DNA of 64,000 bases from an uncultured Eubacteriales bacterium. GTDB lineage: Bacteria; Bacillota; Clostridia; Oscillospirales; Acutalibacteraceae. The stretch spans positions 1 through 64,000 of the forward strand of contig ONCP01000003.1 in assembly GCA_900316385.1 (NCBI GenBank), written 5' to 3'. Under the pieces are notes generated by a model that did not search any database, was not told where the DNA came from, and was given only the letters and a program-made list of their open reading frames with translations. A program made the position numbers and the translations under genes. Positions 25,821 through 35,258 of this stretch are shown here, piece after piece. Numbering within the stretch: position 1 is the stretch's first letter; each line of letters opens with the position of its first letter.

Positions 25821-26546
25821 ATGATCAAAACCGTATTATTTGACCTGGACGGCACAATGCTGCCGATGGATCAGGACGAATTTGTTCGTATATATTTCGT
25901 GGAATTATGCAAGCGCTTTTGCCCCGAGCTCGGGCTTGATGAAAAGAGCTTTATCAAGGCTATGTGGAAGGCTACGGGCGCTATGATCAGGAATGACGGA
26001 AGCGAATTGAACGCCGACGCGTTCTGGAGTAACTTTTCCAAGCTGGTCGGGAAAAACATTTTGTCCAAAATCAAGGATTTTGACAATTTTTACGAAAACG
26101 AGTTTATCGAGTGCAAGGCGGCGACAAAGTACAATCCCGCCGTTCCCGAGGCGATCAAGGTCCTCAGGAACAAGGGCTACATAACCGTAGCGGCTACAAA
26201 TCCGCTTTTTCCGCCCGTCGCGACAAATCGCAGGCTAAACTGGGCAGGAGTTGACAAGCGTGACTTCGCGCTTGTCACAACCTATGACAACTGCTCGTCC
26301 TGCAAGCCGAACCCGCTGTATTTTCGCGAGATATGCGAGAAACTGAAGCTCGAGCCCGAGGAATGTATGATGGTCGGAAACGACGTGGACGAGGATATGC
26401 TCTCGGCTTCTTCGCTCGGAATGGATACCTTCCTCGTCACCGATTGTCTTCTCAACCGAAGCGAGAGCAACAGCTCCGTATATAAGCAGGGCTCCTTCAA
26501 GGATTTTCTGAACTACTCCCGAATGATGCCCGACGTAAAAAGGTAA
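25821..26546 (+). CDS. HAD-family hydrolase (phosphatase-like)
   Basis: A 241-residue HAD superfamily protein. Motif I is DLDGTML at the N-terminus, motif II Thr lies in ITVAATNP, motif III Lys in SSCKPNPLYF, and motif IV MVGNDVDEDM. This is a phosphatase-like set of unknown substrate. The start ATG is preceded by GAGGTG. The next gene begins 5 bp after the stop, so it is likely the first gene of a transcript with the membrane protein and ABC exporter. Its role with the exporter is unclear. Confidence 0.85.
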   Translation: MIKTVLFDLDGTMLPMDQDEFVRIYFVELCKRFCPELGLDEKSFIKAMWKATGAMIRNDGSELNADAFWSNFSKLVGKNILSKIKDFDNFYENEFIECKAATKYNPAVPEAIKVLRNKGYITVAATNPLFPPVATNRRLNWAGVDKRDFALVTTYDNCSSCKPNPLYFREICEKLKLEPEECMMVGNDVDEDMLSASSLGMDTFLVTDCLLNRSESNSSVYKQGSFKDFLNYSRMMPDVKR

Positions 26547-26551
26547 TAAAA

Positions 26552-26998
26552 ATGAAAAAGCTTATCAAAAGATATCTTCCGTTCGCCTTGGTTTTCGCGT
26601 TGCTTTATCTTGTGATGCCGATCTTTTTTCAGGGCGAAAACTATAAATACGACGCGATAGAGTATCAGTTTGTGTTTCCCGCCGCGGCTCTGATCTCGGG
26701 ACTCGCGTTTTCCTGGAAGCGCGGAGTGGACTTCACGTTTCCTCTTATCGCGCCGATAATTTACATCGGCAGCGTGCTGATTTACAGCCATTACTACCAC
26801 TGGATGATTTATGTTTTCATTTATTTGATCGTAGGTATGCTCGGCTGTTTCATCGGCGATATGGTTTACAAAAACAACCTTGAACAGAAAAAACGCGAGC
26901 AGCGCGAGAAGCGCCTCAGCGACGATAACTACAAAATTTCAATAAGCAATATAAGGATCGAAAAGGACGGGGACGACCCCGGGGAGAATAATGATTAA
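26552..26998 (+). CDS. Small membrane protein of unknown function
   Basis: A 148-residue protein with three or four hydrophobic segments (YLPFALVFALLYLVMPIFF; FVFPAAALISGLAF; LIAPIIYIGSVLIY; MIYVFIYLIVGMLGCFIGDM) and a basic then acidic tail. No family is recognised. Its stop overlaps the ABC exporter start by 8 bp, so the two are translationally coupled and it may belong to the exporter system. Confidence 0.7.
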   Translation: MKKLIKRYLPFALVFALLYLVMPIFFQGENYKYDAIEYQFVFPAAALISGLAFSWKRGVDFTFPLIAPIIYIGSVLIYSHYYHWMIYVFIYLIVGMLGCFIGDMVYKNNLEQKKREQREKRLSDDNYKISISNIRIEKDGDDPGENND

Positions 26999-28706
26999 GC
27001 TAAGACGGTTTTTGAGGGACTACAAGCTCCAGCTTATCGTAGGTCCCTTGTGCAAGCTGTTTGAGGCGGTGCTGGAGCTTTTCGCGCCGCTTGTAATGGC
27101 TCAGATCATCGACAACGGAATACTTAAAAACAACACGGACTACGTCCTCAAAATGGGCGCGGTTCTTGTTTTAATCGGAGTTGTCGGTCTCGGCTCCGCG
27201 CTGGTGTGCCAGTATATGGCGTCATACACATCTCAAGGCGCGGGAACAAAAATCCGTTCGGCGCTTCTCAAGCATATCGGGACGCTCTCTCACAAGGAGC
27301 TTGATAAGCTCGGCGCGCCCGCGCTCATAACCAGAATGACGAGCGACATCAACGCGGTTCAGGCGAATGTCGCGATGGTTATGCGGCTTCTGCTGAGAGC
27401 GCCGTTTCTTATTATCGGCGCGCTCGTAATGGCTTGCTTTATTGACCTGAGCCTGTCGCTGATATTCTTCGCCGCCGCGGCAGCGATCGGCGTGATTTTG
27501 TACCTTGTTATGACCCGCTCTCTGCCGTTTTACAAAAAAATCCAGTCGATCCTCGATCGGATCTCGCTTCTTACGCGCGAGAATCTTGAGGGCAGCAGAG
27601 TGATCAGGGCTTTTTCAAAGCAAAAGGCGCAGGAGGAAAGCTTTGACAGGGAAACCGAACGTATGGAGAAAACCGCTCTGCGCGTCGGCAGGCTTTCGGC
27701 GCTGCTCAATCCCGCGACCTATCTTGTCGCGTACACGGCGGTCGCGCTGATACTTTGGTTCGGAGGCGCGAGAGTCAACGGCGGCAGCCTTTTGTCGGGC
27801 GATATCATCGCCCTGACAAGCTATATGACACAGATATTGCTCGCGATGATCGTGCTCGCGAACCTTGTGGTGCTTCTCTCAAGGGGAAGCGCCTCCGCCT
27901 CGAGAATCAACGAGGTGTTTGAGACGGAGCCGTCGGTCAGGGAGCTTTCGGACAAGGAGGTTCAGCCGATTTTGTCCGCGCCGAAGCTCGAATTCAGGGA
28001 TGTGAGCTTTACCTACGGAGACGGCGACAACGAGCTTGAAAAACTCGGCTTTTCAATCGAAAGAAACACATTTGTCGGAATAATCGGCGCGACAGGCTCG
28101 GGCAAGAGCACGCTCCTCAGCTTGATTATGCGTTTTTACGACGCGAGCTCGGGAGAGATTTTGCTCGACGGGCATAACGTCAAGTCTTATCCTTTCTCTC
28201 AGCTTCGCTCGTCGATCGGAGTCGTGCCTCAAAAATCAACGCTGTTCAGCGGAACAGTCCGCTCAAATATGAAGTGGCAGGATGAAAACGCCGCGGACGA
28301 GGAGATTTGGGACGCGCTCAGAACGGCGCAGGCGGATTCGTTTATCGACAGTCTTGACAAGACCGTTTCTCAGGGCGGAATGAACTTTTCGGGAGGTCAG
28401 CGGCAGAGGCTTTGCATCGCCAGAGCGCTCGTCGGCGACCCCGAGCTTCTGATACTTGACGACAGCTTCTCCGCGCTTGATTTCGCGACGGAAAAAGCGC
28501 TCAGACAGGCGCTTCTCAGCCGCAGAGACCGAACGCTGATCGTCGTGACCCAGCGTTGCTCCACCATAGCCGAAGCGGACAAGATCCTCGTGCTGGAGGA
28601 CGGAACGCTTGTCGGCGAGGGAACTCACAGAGAGCTGTTTGAAGGCTGTTCCGCCTACCGCGAGATATGTCTTTCACAGCTGAAGGCAGAGGAGGCGGCG
28701 CGATGA
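26991..28706 (+). CDS. ABC exporter half-transporter with degenerate ATPase site
   Basis: A 571-residue half-transporter: about 330 residues of six-helix membrane domain, then an ATPase domain with Walker A GATGSGKST, signature SGGQRQRLCIARA, and Walker B LLILDDSFSALD. The catalytic Glu after Walker B is Asp, a degenerate site typical of one partner in heterodimeric exporters such as TM287/288 and BmrCD. It is translationally coupled to the next, canonical, half-transporter. Likely exports drugs, lipids or peptides; the substrate is unknown. Confidence 0.9.
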   Translation: MIKLRRFLRDYKLQLIVGPLCKLFEAVLELFAPLVMAQIIDNGILKNNTDYVLKMGAVLVLIGVVGLGSALVCQYMASYTSQGAGTKIRSALLKHIGTLSHKELDKLGAPALITRMTSDINAVQANVAMVMRLLLRAPFLIIGALVMACFIDLSLSLIFFAAAAAIGVILYLVMTRSLPFYKKIQSILDRISLLTRENLEGSRVIRAFSKQKAQEESFDRETERMEKTALRVGRLSALLNPATYLVAYTAVALILWFGGARVNGGSLLSGDIIALTSYMTQILLAMIVLANLVVLLSRGSASASRINEVFETEPSVRELSDKEVQPILSAPKLEFRDVSFTYGDGDNELEKLGFSIERNTFVGIIGATGSGKSTLLSLIMRFYDASSGEILLDGHNVKSYPFSQLRSSIGVVPQKSTLFSGTVRSNMKWQDENAADEEIWDALRTAQADSFIDSLDKTVSQGGMNFSGGQRQRLCIARALVGDPELLILDDSFSALDFATEKALRQALLSRRDRTLIVVTQRCSTIAEADKILVLEDGTLVGEGTHRELFEGCSAYREICLSQLKAEEAAR

Positions 28707-30439
28707 AAACCGTTAAGAAGATCCTCCGCTACACAAAATCACAGATGTTTTTCTATATCCTCGCGATGATCTGCGCGGTGATCAGCGTCGGCTTTACGCT
28801 TTACATTCCCGTGCCCGTCGGCGAGGCGATTGATTTTATGATAGGCAAGGGCGCCGTTGATTTTGACAAAATATTATCCGCTGTAATAAAAATCGCGGTT
28901 TCGATCGGTCTGACAGTTGTTTTTCAATGGCTTATGACCTATTCGACCAACGTGATCTCGGCGCGCGCGGTTCGTGATCTGCGCTCGGACGTTTTCAAAA
29001 AGCTCAACACAATGCCGCTGAGCTATCTTGACAAAAACGCGCGCGGCGACCTTATCAGCAGGGTCACAAACGACGCCGAAGCAGTCGGCGACGGTCTTAC
29101 TCAGGTGATCACTCAGCTCTTTTCGGGAATCGTGACCATCGTCGGCACGCTGATTTTTATGATGTCGATCAATATCGGGCTTGCGCTCGTTGTTGTTATC
29201 CTAACGCCGCTTTCAATGCTTGTCGCGGGAATAATCGGCAGACTTTGCGCCAAGAGCTTTCGCGACCAGCAGGAGCTTCAGGGCGAGATCTCGAGCTACG
29301 TTGAGGAGATCGTCGGCAACCAGAAGGTCGTCAAGGCGTTCGCCTACGAGCAAAGAGGCGAGCAAAGCTTTGAAAAGCTCAACAAAAAGCTGTTCAAGGT
29401 CGGCTTGAGGGCTCAGTTCGCGGGAGCTCTGGCGAACCCCTGCACAAGATTTGTTAATAATATGGTCTACGCCGCCACGGGTATCATCGGCGCGCTTACG
29501 GTCATCTCGGCGTTTATGGGTCGTCTTACCATCGGCGGACTGTCGTGCTTTTTGACCTACGCGAACCAGTATACAAAGCCCTTCAACGAGGTCACGGGAG
29601 TTCTCACCCAGATTCAGACCGCTCTCGCCGCGGGCGAAAGAGTTTTCAAGGTGCTTGAGGCTGAGAGCGAGCCCGACGACAGCGACAAGCTGACGCTCGG
29701 AGAGGCCAGAGGCGACATTGAATTTAAGGACGTAAGCTTCTCCTATACTTCGGACAAAAAGCTTATCGAGGGCTTTTCGCTCAAGGTCGGAAGCGGCGAG
29801 CAGGTCGCGATAGTAGGTCCGACAGGCTGCGGCAAAACGACGCTCATCAATCTGATCATGCGCTTTTACGAGGTGGACAAGGGAGAGATCCTGCTCGACG
29901 GCGTACCCACCTCTGAGATCAGGAGAGACGAGCTCAGAAAACAGTTCGGAATGGTGCTTCAGGACAGCTGGCTGTTTTCGGGCACGATCATGGAGAATCT
30001 GCGCTACGGCAATCCCGACGCGACCGACGAGGAGATAATCAACGCCGCCAAGCTCTCATACGCTCACAGCTTTATCCGAAAAATGCCTAACGGCTATAAC
30101 ACGATGATAAACGAGAACGCGGAGAACCTTTCCGCGGGACAGAAGCAGCTGCTCTGTATCGCCAGAGCGATGGCGCTTGACCCGCCGATGCTGATCCTCG
30201 ACGAGGCGACCTCGTCGATCGATACGCTCACCGAGATCAGAGTTCAAAAGGCGTTCAAAAAGCTGATGAAGGGCAGAACCAGCTTTGTTGTCGCGCACCG
30301 TCTTTCAACGATCAGGGAAAGCGACACGATTTTGGTGATGCGCGACGGAAACATTGTCGAGCAGGGCGCTCACGAGCAGCTTCTCAAAAAACGCGGCTTC
30401 TATTACGAGCTGTATAATTCGCAGTTCGCGGATTCTTGA
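28703..30439 (+). CDS. ABC exporter half-transporter, canonical partner
   Basis: A 578-residue half-transporter that starts at ATG 28703, overlapping the previous stop (ATGA). Walker A is GPTGCGKTT, Walker B LILDEATSSID with the catalytic Glu intact, and the signature LSAGQKQLL has Ala in place of the second Gly-type residue. With the preceding gene it should form a heterodimer with one active and one degenerate nucleotide site. The T-box promoter overlaps its stop codon. Confidence 0.9.
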   Translation: MKTVKKILRYTKSQMFFYILAMICAVISVGFTLYIPVPVGEAIDFMIGKGAVDFDKILSAVIKIAVSIGLTVVFQWLMTYSTNVISARAVRDLRSDVFKKLNTMPLSYLDKNARGDLISRVTNDAEAVGDGLTQVITQLFSGIVTIVGTLIFMMSINIGLALVVVILTPLSMLVAGIIGRLCAKSFRDQQELQGEISSYVEEIVGNQKVVKAFAYEQRGEQSFEKLNKKLFKVGLRAQFAGALANPCTRFVNNMVYAATGIIGALTVISAFMGRLTIGGLSCFLTYANQYTKPFNEVTGVLTQIQTALAAGERVFKVLEAESEPDDSDKLTLGEARGDIEFKDVSFSYTSDKKLIEGFSLKVGSGEQVAIVGPTGCGKTTLINLIMRFYEVDKGEILLDGVPTSEIRRDELRKQFGMVLQDSWLFSGTIMENLRYGNPDATDEEIINAAKLSYAHSFIRKMPNGYNTMINENAENLSAGQKQLLCIARAMALDPPMLILDEATSSIDTLTEIRVQKAFKKLMKGRTSFVVAHRLSTIRESDTILVMRDGNIVEQGAHEQLLKKRGFYYELYNSQFADS

Positions 30440-30464
30440 CAAGATAAAAAGCGTGTGTTACAAT
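30436..30464 (+). promoter_or_regulatory. Promoter of the valS T-box transcript
   Basis: TTGACA, 17 bp, TACAAT, overlapping the stop codon of the upstream ABC gene. Confidence 0.8.
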
Positions 30465-30470
30465 AAATCT

Positions 30471-30706
30471 CGATATTATATCGGCAATGAACGGGAGGTC
30501 GGCGTTTCCCGACGCGCAGAGAGAGAACGGCAGGTGAAAGTTCTCGGGAGGGAACGCAGGATGTAGCCCGCGAGCCTCAGAGCCGAACCCAAGTAAGCTC
30601 TGACGTTTTCCGCGTTAAGGACAGAGTGCGGCGAAAGCCGAACTCGGGTGGTACCACGGACTTATTCCGCCCCGAGCCCAGCTCGGGGCGGTTTTTATAT
30701 AGCTGA
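30471..30706 (+). promoter_or_regulatory. T-box riboswitch leader of valS
   Basis: The leader has a structured stem I, the T-box core GGGTGGTACCACGG (30646-30659) and a terminator hairpin just before valS. Uncharged tRNA-Val would bind the specifier and T-box and favour the antiterminator. The likely specifier is GUA (Val) in GGATGTAGCCC near 30568, which agrees with the downstream gene, but the codon assignment rests on position only. Confidence 0.88.
30667..30698 (+). terminator. T-box regulated terminator
   Basis: CCGCCCCGAGC-CCA-GCTCGGGGCGG followed by TTTTTATAT; alternative pairing with the T-box sequence would disrupt it. Confidence 0.85.
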
Positions 30707-30738
30707 TAATGTAATTATATAATGAAGGAGAAATCAAA

Positions 30739-33432
30739 ATGGCTAAAGAAATGGCGAAATCGTACAGTCCCCGCGAGTTCGAGGACAGGATCTACGACTT
30801 CTGGATGAAAGGCAATTACTTTCACGCCAAGGTAGATAAGGATAAAAAGCCGTACACCATAGTAATGCCCCCGCCCAACATCACGGGTCAGCTTCATATG
30901 GGTCACGCGCTTGACAACACTCTTCAGGATATCCTTATCCGTTGGAGAAGAATGCAGGGCTATTCCGCGCTCTGGCTCCCGGGAACCGACCACGCCTCGA
31001 TCGCAACCGAGGCGAAAATCGTTGAGGCTATGCGCAAGGAGGGTCTCAGAAAAGACGATCTCGGTCGTGAGAAGTTTTTGGAGAGAGCATGGGACTGGAA
31101 ACGCGAGTACGGCGGAAGGATCACCGAACAGCTCAAGAAAATGGGCTCGTCCTGCGACTGGAGCCGCGAACGTTTTACAATGGACGAGGGCTGCTCCGAG
31201 GCTGTAAAGGAAGTTTTCGTAAAGCTTTATAACGACAAAAAAATCTACCGCGGCAACAGAATGGTAAACTGGTGTCCGCATTGCGGAACCTCGATCTCCG
31301 ACGCGGAGGTTGAGTATGAGGAGCAGAACGGTCATTTCTGGCACCTTCTCTATCAGGTAAAGGAGACGGGCGAGTATCTTGAGCTCGCCACGACGCGTCC
31401 CGAAACCATGCTCGGCGATACCGCCGTCGCGATCAACGCCGAGGACGAGCGCTACAAGCATCTGCACGGCTGTCACGCGATCCTGCCGCTTTTGAATAAG
31501 GAAATACCGATCGTTTGCGACGAGCACGCGGATATGGAAAAGGGAACGGGCGTTGTAAAAATCACTCCCGCTCACGACCCCAACGACTTCGAGGTCGGTC
31601 AGCGCTGTGATCTCCCGATCGTCCGCTGTTTTACCTACGACGGCCGTATGACGGGCGCCGAGGACGTAGCTCAATATGAGGAGCTCAAGGCGAAGGGCAA
31701 CCTCGCCGAGAACGAGCCTGAGGTGCTTGACTGCGGAAAATACGCAGGAATGACCACAATGGAAGCCAGAAAAGCGATTCTGGAGGATTTGAAGGCATGC
31801 GGCGCGCTCAAGGAGGTCGAGGACCTTACTCACGACGTTGGCACCTGCTACCGCTGTCACACTACCATCGAGCCGATGGTTTCAAAGCAGTGGTTTGTAA
31901 AGATGAAGCCGCTCGCGGGTCCTGCTATCGAAGCCGTTAAGAAGGGCGAAACAAGGTTTATCCCCGAGCGCTTTGACAAGATATATTACCACTGGATGGA
32001 GAACATCAAGGATTGGTGTATCAGCCGTCAGCTTTGGTGGGGTCACAGGATCCCCGCATACTACTGCGACGAGTGCGGCGAGGTCGTTGTATCCAAGGAG
32101 GTTCCCGAGAAATGCCCCAAGTGCGGCTGTGTTCATCTCACTCAGGACGAGGACACTCTCGACACCTGGTTCAGCTCGGCGCTCTGGCCGTTCTCCACTC
32201 TCGGCTGGCCCCAAAAGACCGCTGATCTTGAGTATTTCTATCCCACCTCGACACTCGTTACAGGCTACGATATCATCTTCTTCTGGGTCGCGAGAATGAT
32301 TTTCTCGGCGGTTGAGCACACGGGCAAGGCTCCGTTCGACACTGTGTTTATTCACGGAATCGTCCGCGACGCGAACGGCGTTAAGATGAGCAAATCCCTC
32401 GGCAACGGTATCGATCCGCTCGAGGTCATCGACAAATACGGCGCCGACGCGCTCCGCTTCTTCCTCGCGACGGGCAACTCCCCGGGAAACGATATGCGTT
32501 TCTCCGAGAAGAGAGTCGAGGCTTGCGCGAACTTCGCCAACAAGCTCTGGAACGCCAGCCGCTTTGTTCATATGAATATCGATGATCACGAGGTCAAAAA
32601 CGAGCTCCCCGAAAACCTTGCCACCGAGGACAAGTGGATCGTTTCCACACTCAACAAGGTCGCGGGCGAGATCAACGAGAACCTCGAGAAATTCGAGCTC
32701 GGCGTTGCCGTTCAGAAAATTTATGACTTTATCTGGGACTGCTTCTGCGACTGGTATATCGAGCTTAGCAAGCCGAGGCTCCAGAGCGAGGGCGAAACCG
32801 CGAAGAACGCCCGTCAGGTTCTGCTCTGGACACTGGAGAAGATCCTCCGTATGCTCCATCCCTTTATGCCCTACATCACAGAGGAAATCTGGCAGACGCT
32901 TCCCGTTGAGGGCGAAACCGTTATGCTTGCCGAGTATCCCGCCTATGACGAGAGCCTCAATTTCCCCGAGGCAGTCGGCGCGATGGAAAAGATCATGGAG
33001 GCTATCCGCGCTATCCGTAACCGCAGAGCGGAGATGAATGTTCCGCCGTCAAAGAAGGCAAAGGTATATATCGCCACCAAGCTTCCCGAGGTATTTGAGC
33101 AGGGTTCAATGTTTATCATGAAGCTCGCCTCCGCCTCCGAAACAGAGGTTGGCGAGAGCTTTAAGCTCGACGGCGCGGTAAATATCGTTACCGCCGACGC
33201 GAAAATTTACATTCCTTTGGACGAGCTTGTAGACAAGAAAGCCGAGCTTGAGCGTCTTAACAAAGAGCTCGCGGCTGTTGAGAAGCGACTCGCTCAGAGC
33301 GAGGGCAAGCTCAAAAACGAGGGCTTTGTTTCCAAGGCTCCCGCCGCCGTTGTCGACAAGGTGAAGGCTCAGGCAGAGAAGGAAAAAGAGCAGATCGCGA
33401 TGATCAAAGCCGCGATCGAAGCGCTTAATTAA
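30739..33432 (+). CDS. valS: Valyl-tRNA synthetase
   Basis: An 897-residue class I synthetase that charges tRNA-Val. The HIGH-like motif is HMGH (53-56) in [16 protein letters not shown] and KMSKS lies at 549-553. The CP1 editing domain, tRNA-binding anticodon domain and C-terminal coiled-coil arm ([15 protein letters not shown]) are present, at a normal full length. The start has GAAGGAG 10 bp upstream. It is controlled by the T-box leader just upstream and followed by a terminator-like hairpin. Confidence 0.97.
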   Translation: MAKEMAKSYSPREFEDRIYDFWMKGNYFHAKVDKDKKPYTIVMPPPNITGQLHMGHALDNTLQDILIRWRRMQGYSALWLPGTDHASIATEAKIVEAMRKEGLRKDDLGREKFLERAWDWKREYGGRITEQLKKMGSSCDWSRERFTMDEGCSEAVKEVFVKLYNDKKIYRGNRMVNWCPHCGTSISDAEVEYEEQNGHFWHLLYQVKETGEYLELATTRPETMLGDTAVAINAEDERYKHLHGCHAILPLLNKEIPIVCDEHADMEKGTGVVKITPAHDPNDFEVGQRCDLPIVRCFTYDGRMTGAEDVAQYEELKAKGNLAENEPEVLDCGKYAGMTTMEARKAILEDLKACGALKEVEDLTHDVGTCYRCHTTIEPMVSKQWFVKMKPLAGPAIEAVKKGETRFIPERFDKIYYHWMENIKDWCISRQLWWGHRIPAYYCDECGEVVVSKEVPEKCPKCGCVHLTQDEDTLDTWFSSALWPFSTLGWPQKTADLEYFYPTSTLVTGYDIIFFWVARMIFSAVEHTGKAPFDTVFIHGIVRDANGVKMSKSLGNGIDPLEVIDKYGADALRFFLATGNSPGNDMRFSEKRVEACANFANKLWNASRFVHMNIDDHEVKNELPENLATEDKWIVSTLNKVAGEINENLEKFELGVAVQKIYDFIWDCFCDWYIELSKPRLQSEGETAKNARQVLLWTLEKILRMLHPFMPYITEEIWQTLPVEGETVMLAEYPAYDESLNFPEAVGAMEKIMEAIRAIRNRRAEMNVPPSKKAKVYIATKLPEVFEQGSMFIMKLASASETEVGESFKLDGAVNIVTADAKIYIPLDELVDKKAELERLNKELAAVEKRLAQSEGKLKNEGFVSKAPAAVVDKVKAQAEKEKEQIAMIKAAIEALN

Positions 33433-33440
33433 ATGTATAT

Positions 33441-33470
33441 GGGGCTGTTTCCGCGAACAGCCCCTATAAT
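33441..33470 (+). terminator. Hairpin after valS
   Basis: GGGGCTGTTTCCGCGAACAGCCCC forms a GC stem followed by TATAATTATTATAATTTTG; the T tract is interrupted. Confidence 0.65.
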
Positions 33471-33496
33471 TATTATAATTTTGTACAAATCGCATA

Positions 33497-33525
33497 TTGA
33501 CAATTATTTTTCACAATGATACCAT
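33497..33525 (+). promoter_or_regulatory. Promoter of the surface-protein gene at 33558
   Basis: TTGACA, 17 bp, TACCAT, 32 bp before the start codon. Confidence 0.6.
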
Positions 33526-33557
33526 AATTACACCTTAATAAAGGAGGGTAAAAAATA

Positions 33558-35195
33558 ATGAAATCAAAAAAATTCATAAGCGTGCTCCTCGCGGCGTTAA
33601 TGCTCGTGAGCGTATTCGCGATCGCGGCTTCCGCTGAGGATGAGGATCCCGTGAACGGCTACGAGGTTTACGTAAACGGACAGAAATTCTCCGAAACCGT
33701 GACTGAGATCGCCTGCGGCAGCGGCACAGCCAGCTACGACGCCGATTCGGGCATTCTTACTTTGGATAACGCTCAGATCACTACCTTCTACGAGTATCAG
33801 CCGCAGTATCAGGCGCTTATTTATTCCGCTGAAAAGGATCTCGAGATTGAGCTCGTCGGCGAGAATACGATCGTAGGTCAGGATCCCTACGACGACGGTA
33901 TAGATGCGGCGGGCGGCTGCAACATCACGATCACAGGCGAGGGAACCCTCGATATCTCCAACGTTTATTACGGCTTCTATATCGGCAGCTGGGACGCTGA
34001 AGGCGGCGACCTTTGCTTCAACGGCGCGAATGTCAAAGTAGCGGCAAAAATGGCGAGCGGAATCTGGGTAAACCACGACATCGACTTTATCGACAGCGAG
34101 GTGTCCGTATCTATTGAAAGCAAGTTTTATAACGGTATTGTTTCCAATACTGACGGAACGATCACCGTTACCGACAGCGAGCTCAGCGTTACCGCGCCCG
34201 GCTGCGGAATCCTTCTGGGCAACTCGGATTCAAGCTCCCACACCTTTGTTCTCAACTCGGGCAAGGTAACTATCAACGCAGGTACCGCCATCTATTGTGA
34301 GCCCGACAGAGATACAGGCGATATAAACGGCGATATCTTCATCAACGGCGGAAATCTCACTGTTGAAGTTCAGGGCAACGGCACAAATATCGAGAGCATC
34401 AACCTTGAGGAAGGTGTAACTTATCTTGAGGGCACAAGCCTTCTCGACGGCGGCAGAATCGTGATCGGCGAGGGCGAGGGTCCCACAGAGCAGCCCACAA
34501 CCGAAGCTCCCACAACAGCGGAGCCTACCACAGCCGAGCCTACAACAGAAACTCCGACAACGGCAGAGCCTACCACAGCAGAGCCCACAACAGAGGCTCC
34601 GACAACGGCAGAGCCCACCACAGCCGAGCCTACAACAGAGGCTCCGACAACGGCAGAGCCCACTACCGAGGCTCCGACAACAAAGCCCGCGACAGCAAAG
34701 GCTGTTTCGCTGACCTATAAAAGAAAATCGATCAAGGCGGCAGGCGTGTTCACATTAAAGGCAAAGAACGCGGGAAGCGCTAAGGTCAGCTATAAAACCT
34801 CTAACAAGAAGGTAGCCACGGTTACCGCCAAGGGCGTTGTTACAGGCCTCCAGCGCGGCACATCCGTAATTACCGTTACGGTCGGCTCAAAGAAGCTCAC
34901 CTGCAAGGTGACGGTCACAAACAATCCCGTTATCAAGATCGGCAGCAAGTCGCTCTCTACCAAGAAAACCTACAAGATCAAGAAGGGCAAGACTCTTACC
35001 CTCAAGCTTTACAGACGCGTAAATTCAATTAAGAATACTTATTTGTCGAACAAAAAGAGCGTAGCCAAGGTTATCTCCAAGGCAAAGGTTAACAAGGTCG
35101 AGATCAAGGGCTTGAAGTTAGGCAAGGCGACAATAACGATCAAGATCAACGGCGTCAGGACCTTCAAGGTCAAGGTGAACGTCGTCAAGAAATAA
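33558..35195 (+). CDS. Secreted beta-helix-like protein with Thr/Pro linker and Ig-like C-terminus
   Basis: A 545-residue precursor starting at ATG 33558 (AAGGAGG). The signal peptide is MKSKKFISVLLAALMLVSVF..., cleaved near ASAED. Residues 30-305 carry a repeated pattern (NITITGEGTLDISN, GIWVNHDIDF, GIVSNTDGTITVTDSELSV, GILLGN) typical of right-handed parallel beta-helix proteins. A Thr/Pro/Glu linker (about residues 310-375) and a BIG2-like Ig module follow (SNKKVATVTAKGVVTGLQRG), then a Lys-rich end. No sortase motif. It may bind polysaccharide or wall, but the ligand is unknown. Confidence 0.8.
   Translation: MKSKKFISVLLAALMLVSVFAIAASAEDEDPVNGYEVYVNGQKFSETVTEIACGSGTASYDADSGILTLDNAQITTFYEYQPQYQALIYSAEKDLEIELVGENTIVGQDPYDDGIDAAGGCNITITGEGTLDISNVYYGFYIGSWDAEGGDLCFNGANVKVAAKMASGIWVNHDIDFIDSEVSVSIESKFYNGIVSNTDGTITVTDSELSVTAPGCGILLGNSDSSSHTFVLNSGKVTINAGTAIYCEPDRDTGDINGDIFINGGNLTVEVQGNGTNIESINLEEGVTYLEGTSLLDGGRIVIGEGEGPTEQPTTEAPTTAEPTTAEPTTETPTTAEPTTAEPTTEAPTTAEPTTAEPTTEAPTTAEPTTEAPTTKPATAKAVSLTYKRKSIKAAGVFTLKAKNAGSAKVSYKTSNKKVATVTAKGVVTGLQRGTSVITVTVGSKKLTCKVTVTNNPVIKIGSKSLSTKKTYKIKKGKTLTLKLYRRVNSIKNTYLSNKKSVAKVISKAKVNKVEIKGLKLGKATITIKINGVRTFKVKVNVVKK
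34485..34690 (+). repeat. Thr/Pro repeat tract (imperfect 45-bp units)
   Basis: Units of TEAPTTAEPTTAEPT, with one TETP variant and a final shortened unit. It is the same linker as at 7194-7508 but less regular. Confidence 0.85.
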
Positions 35196-35215
35196 TCGAA
35201 TATATCAAAAACACA

Positions 35216-35245
35216 AAGACCTCGGAGCCGCGGCTCCGAGGTCTT
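35216..35245. terminator. Perfect 30-bp palindrome between convergent genes
   Basis: AAGACCTCGGAGCCG followed by its exact reverse complement CGGCTCCGAGGTCTT, 14 bp before the convergent glnS stop. It acts as a terminator for both directions, with only a weak T tract. Confidence 0.8.
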
Positions 35246-35258
35246 GATCATTATTGTA

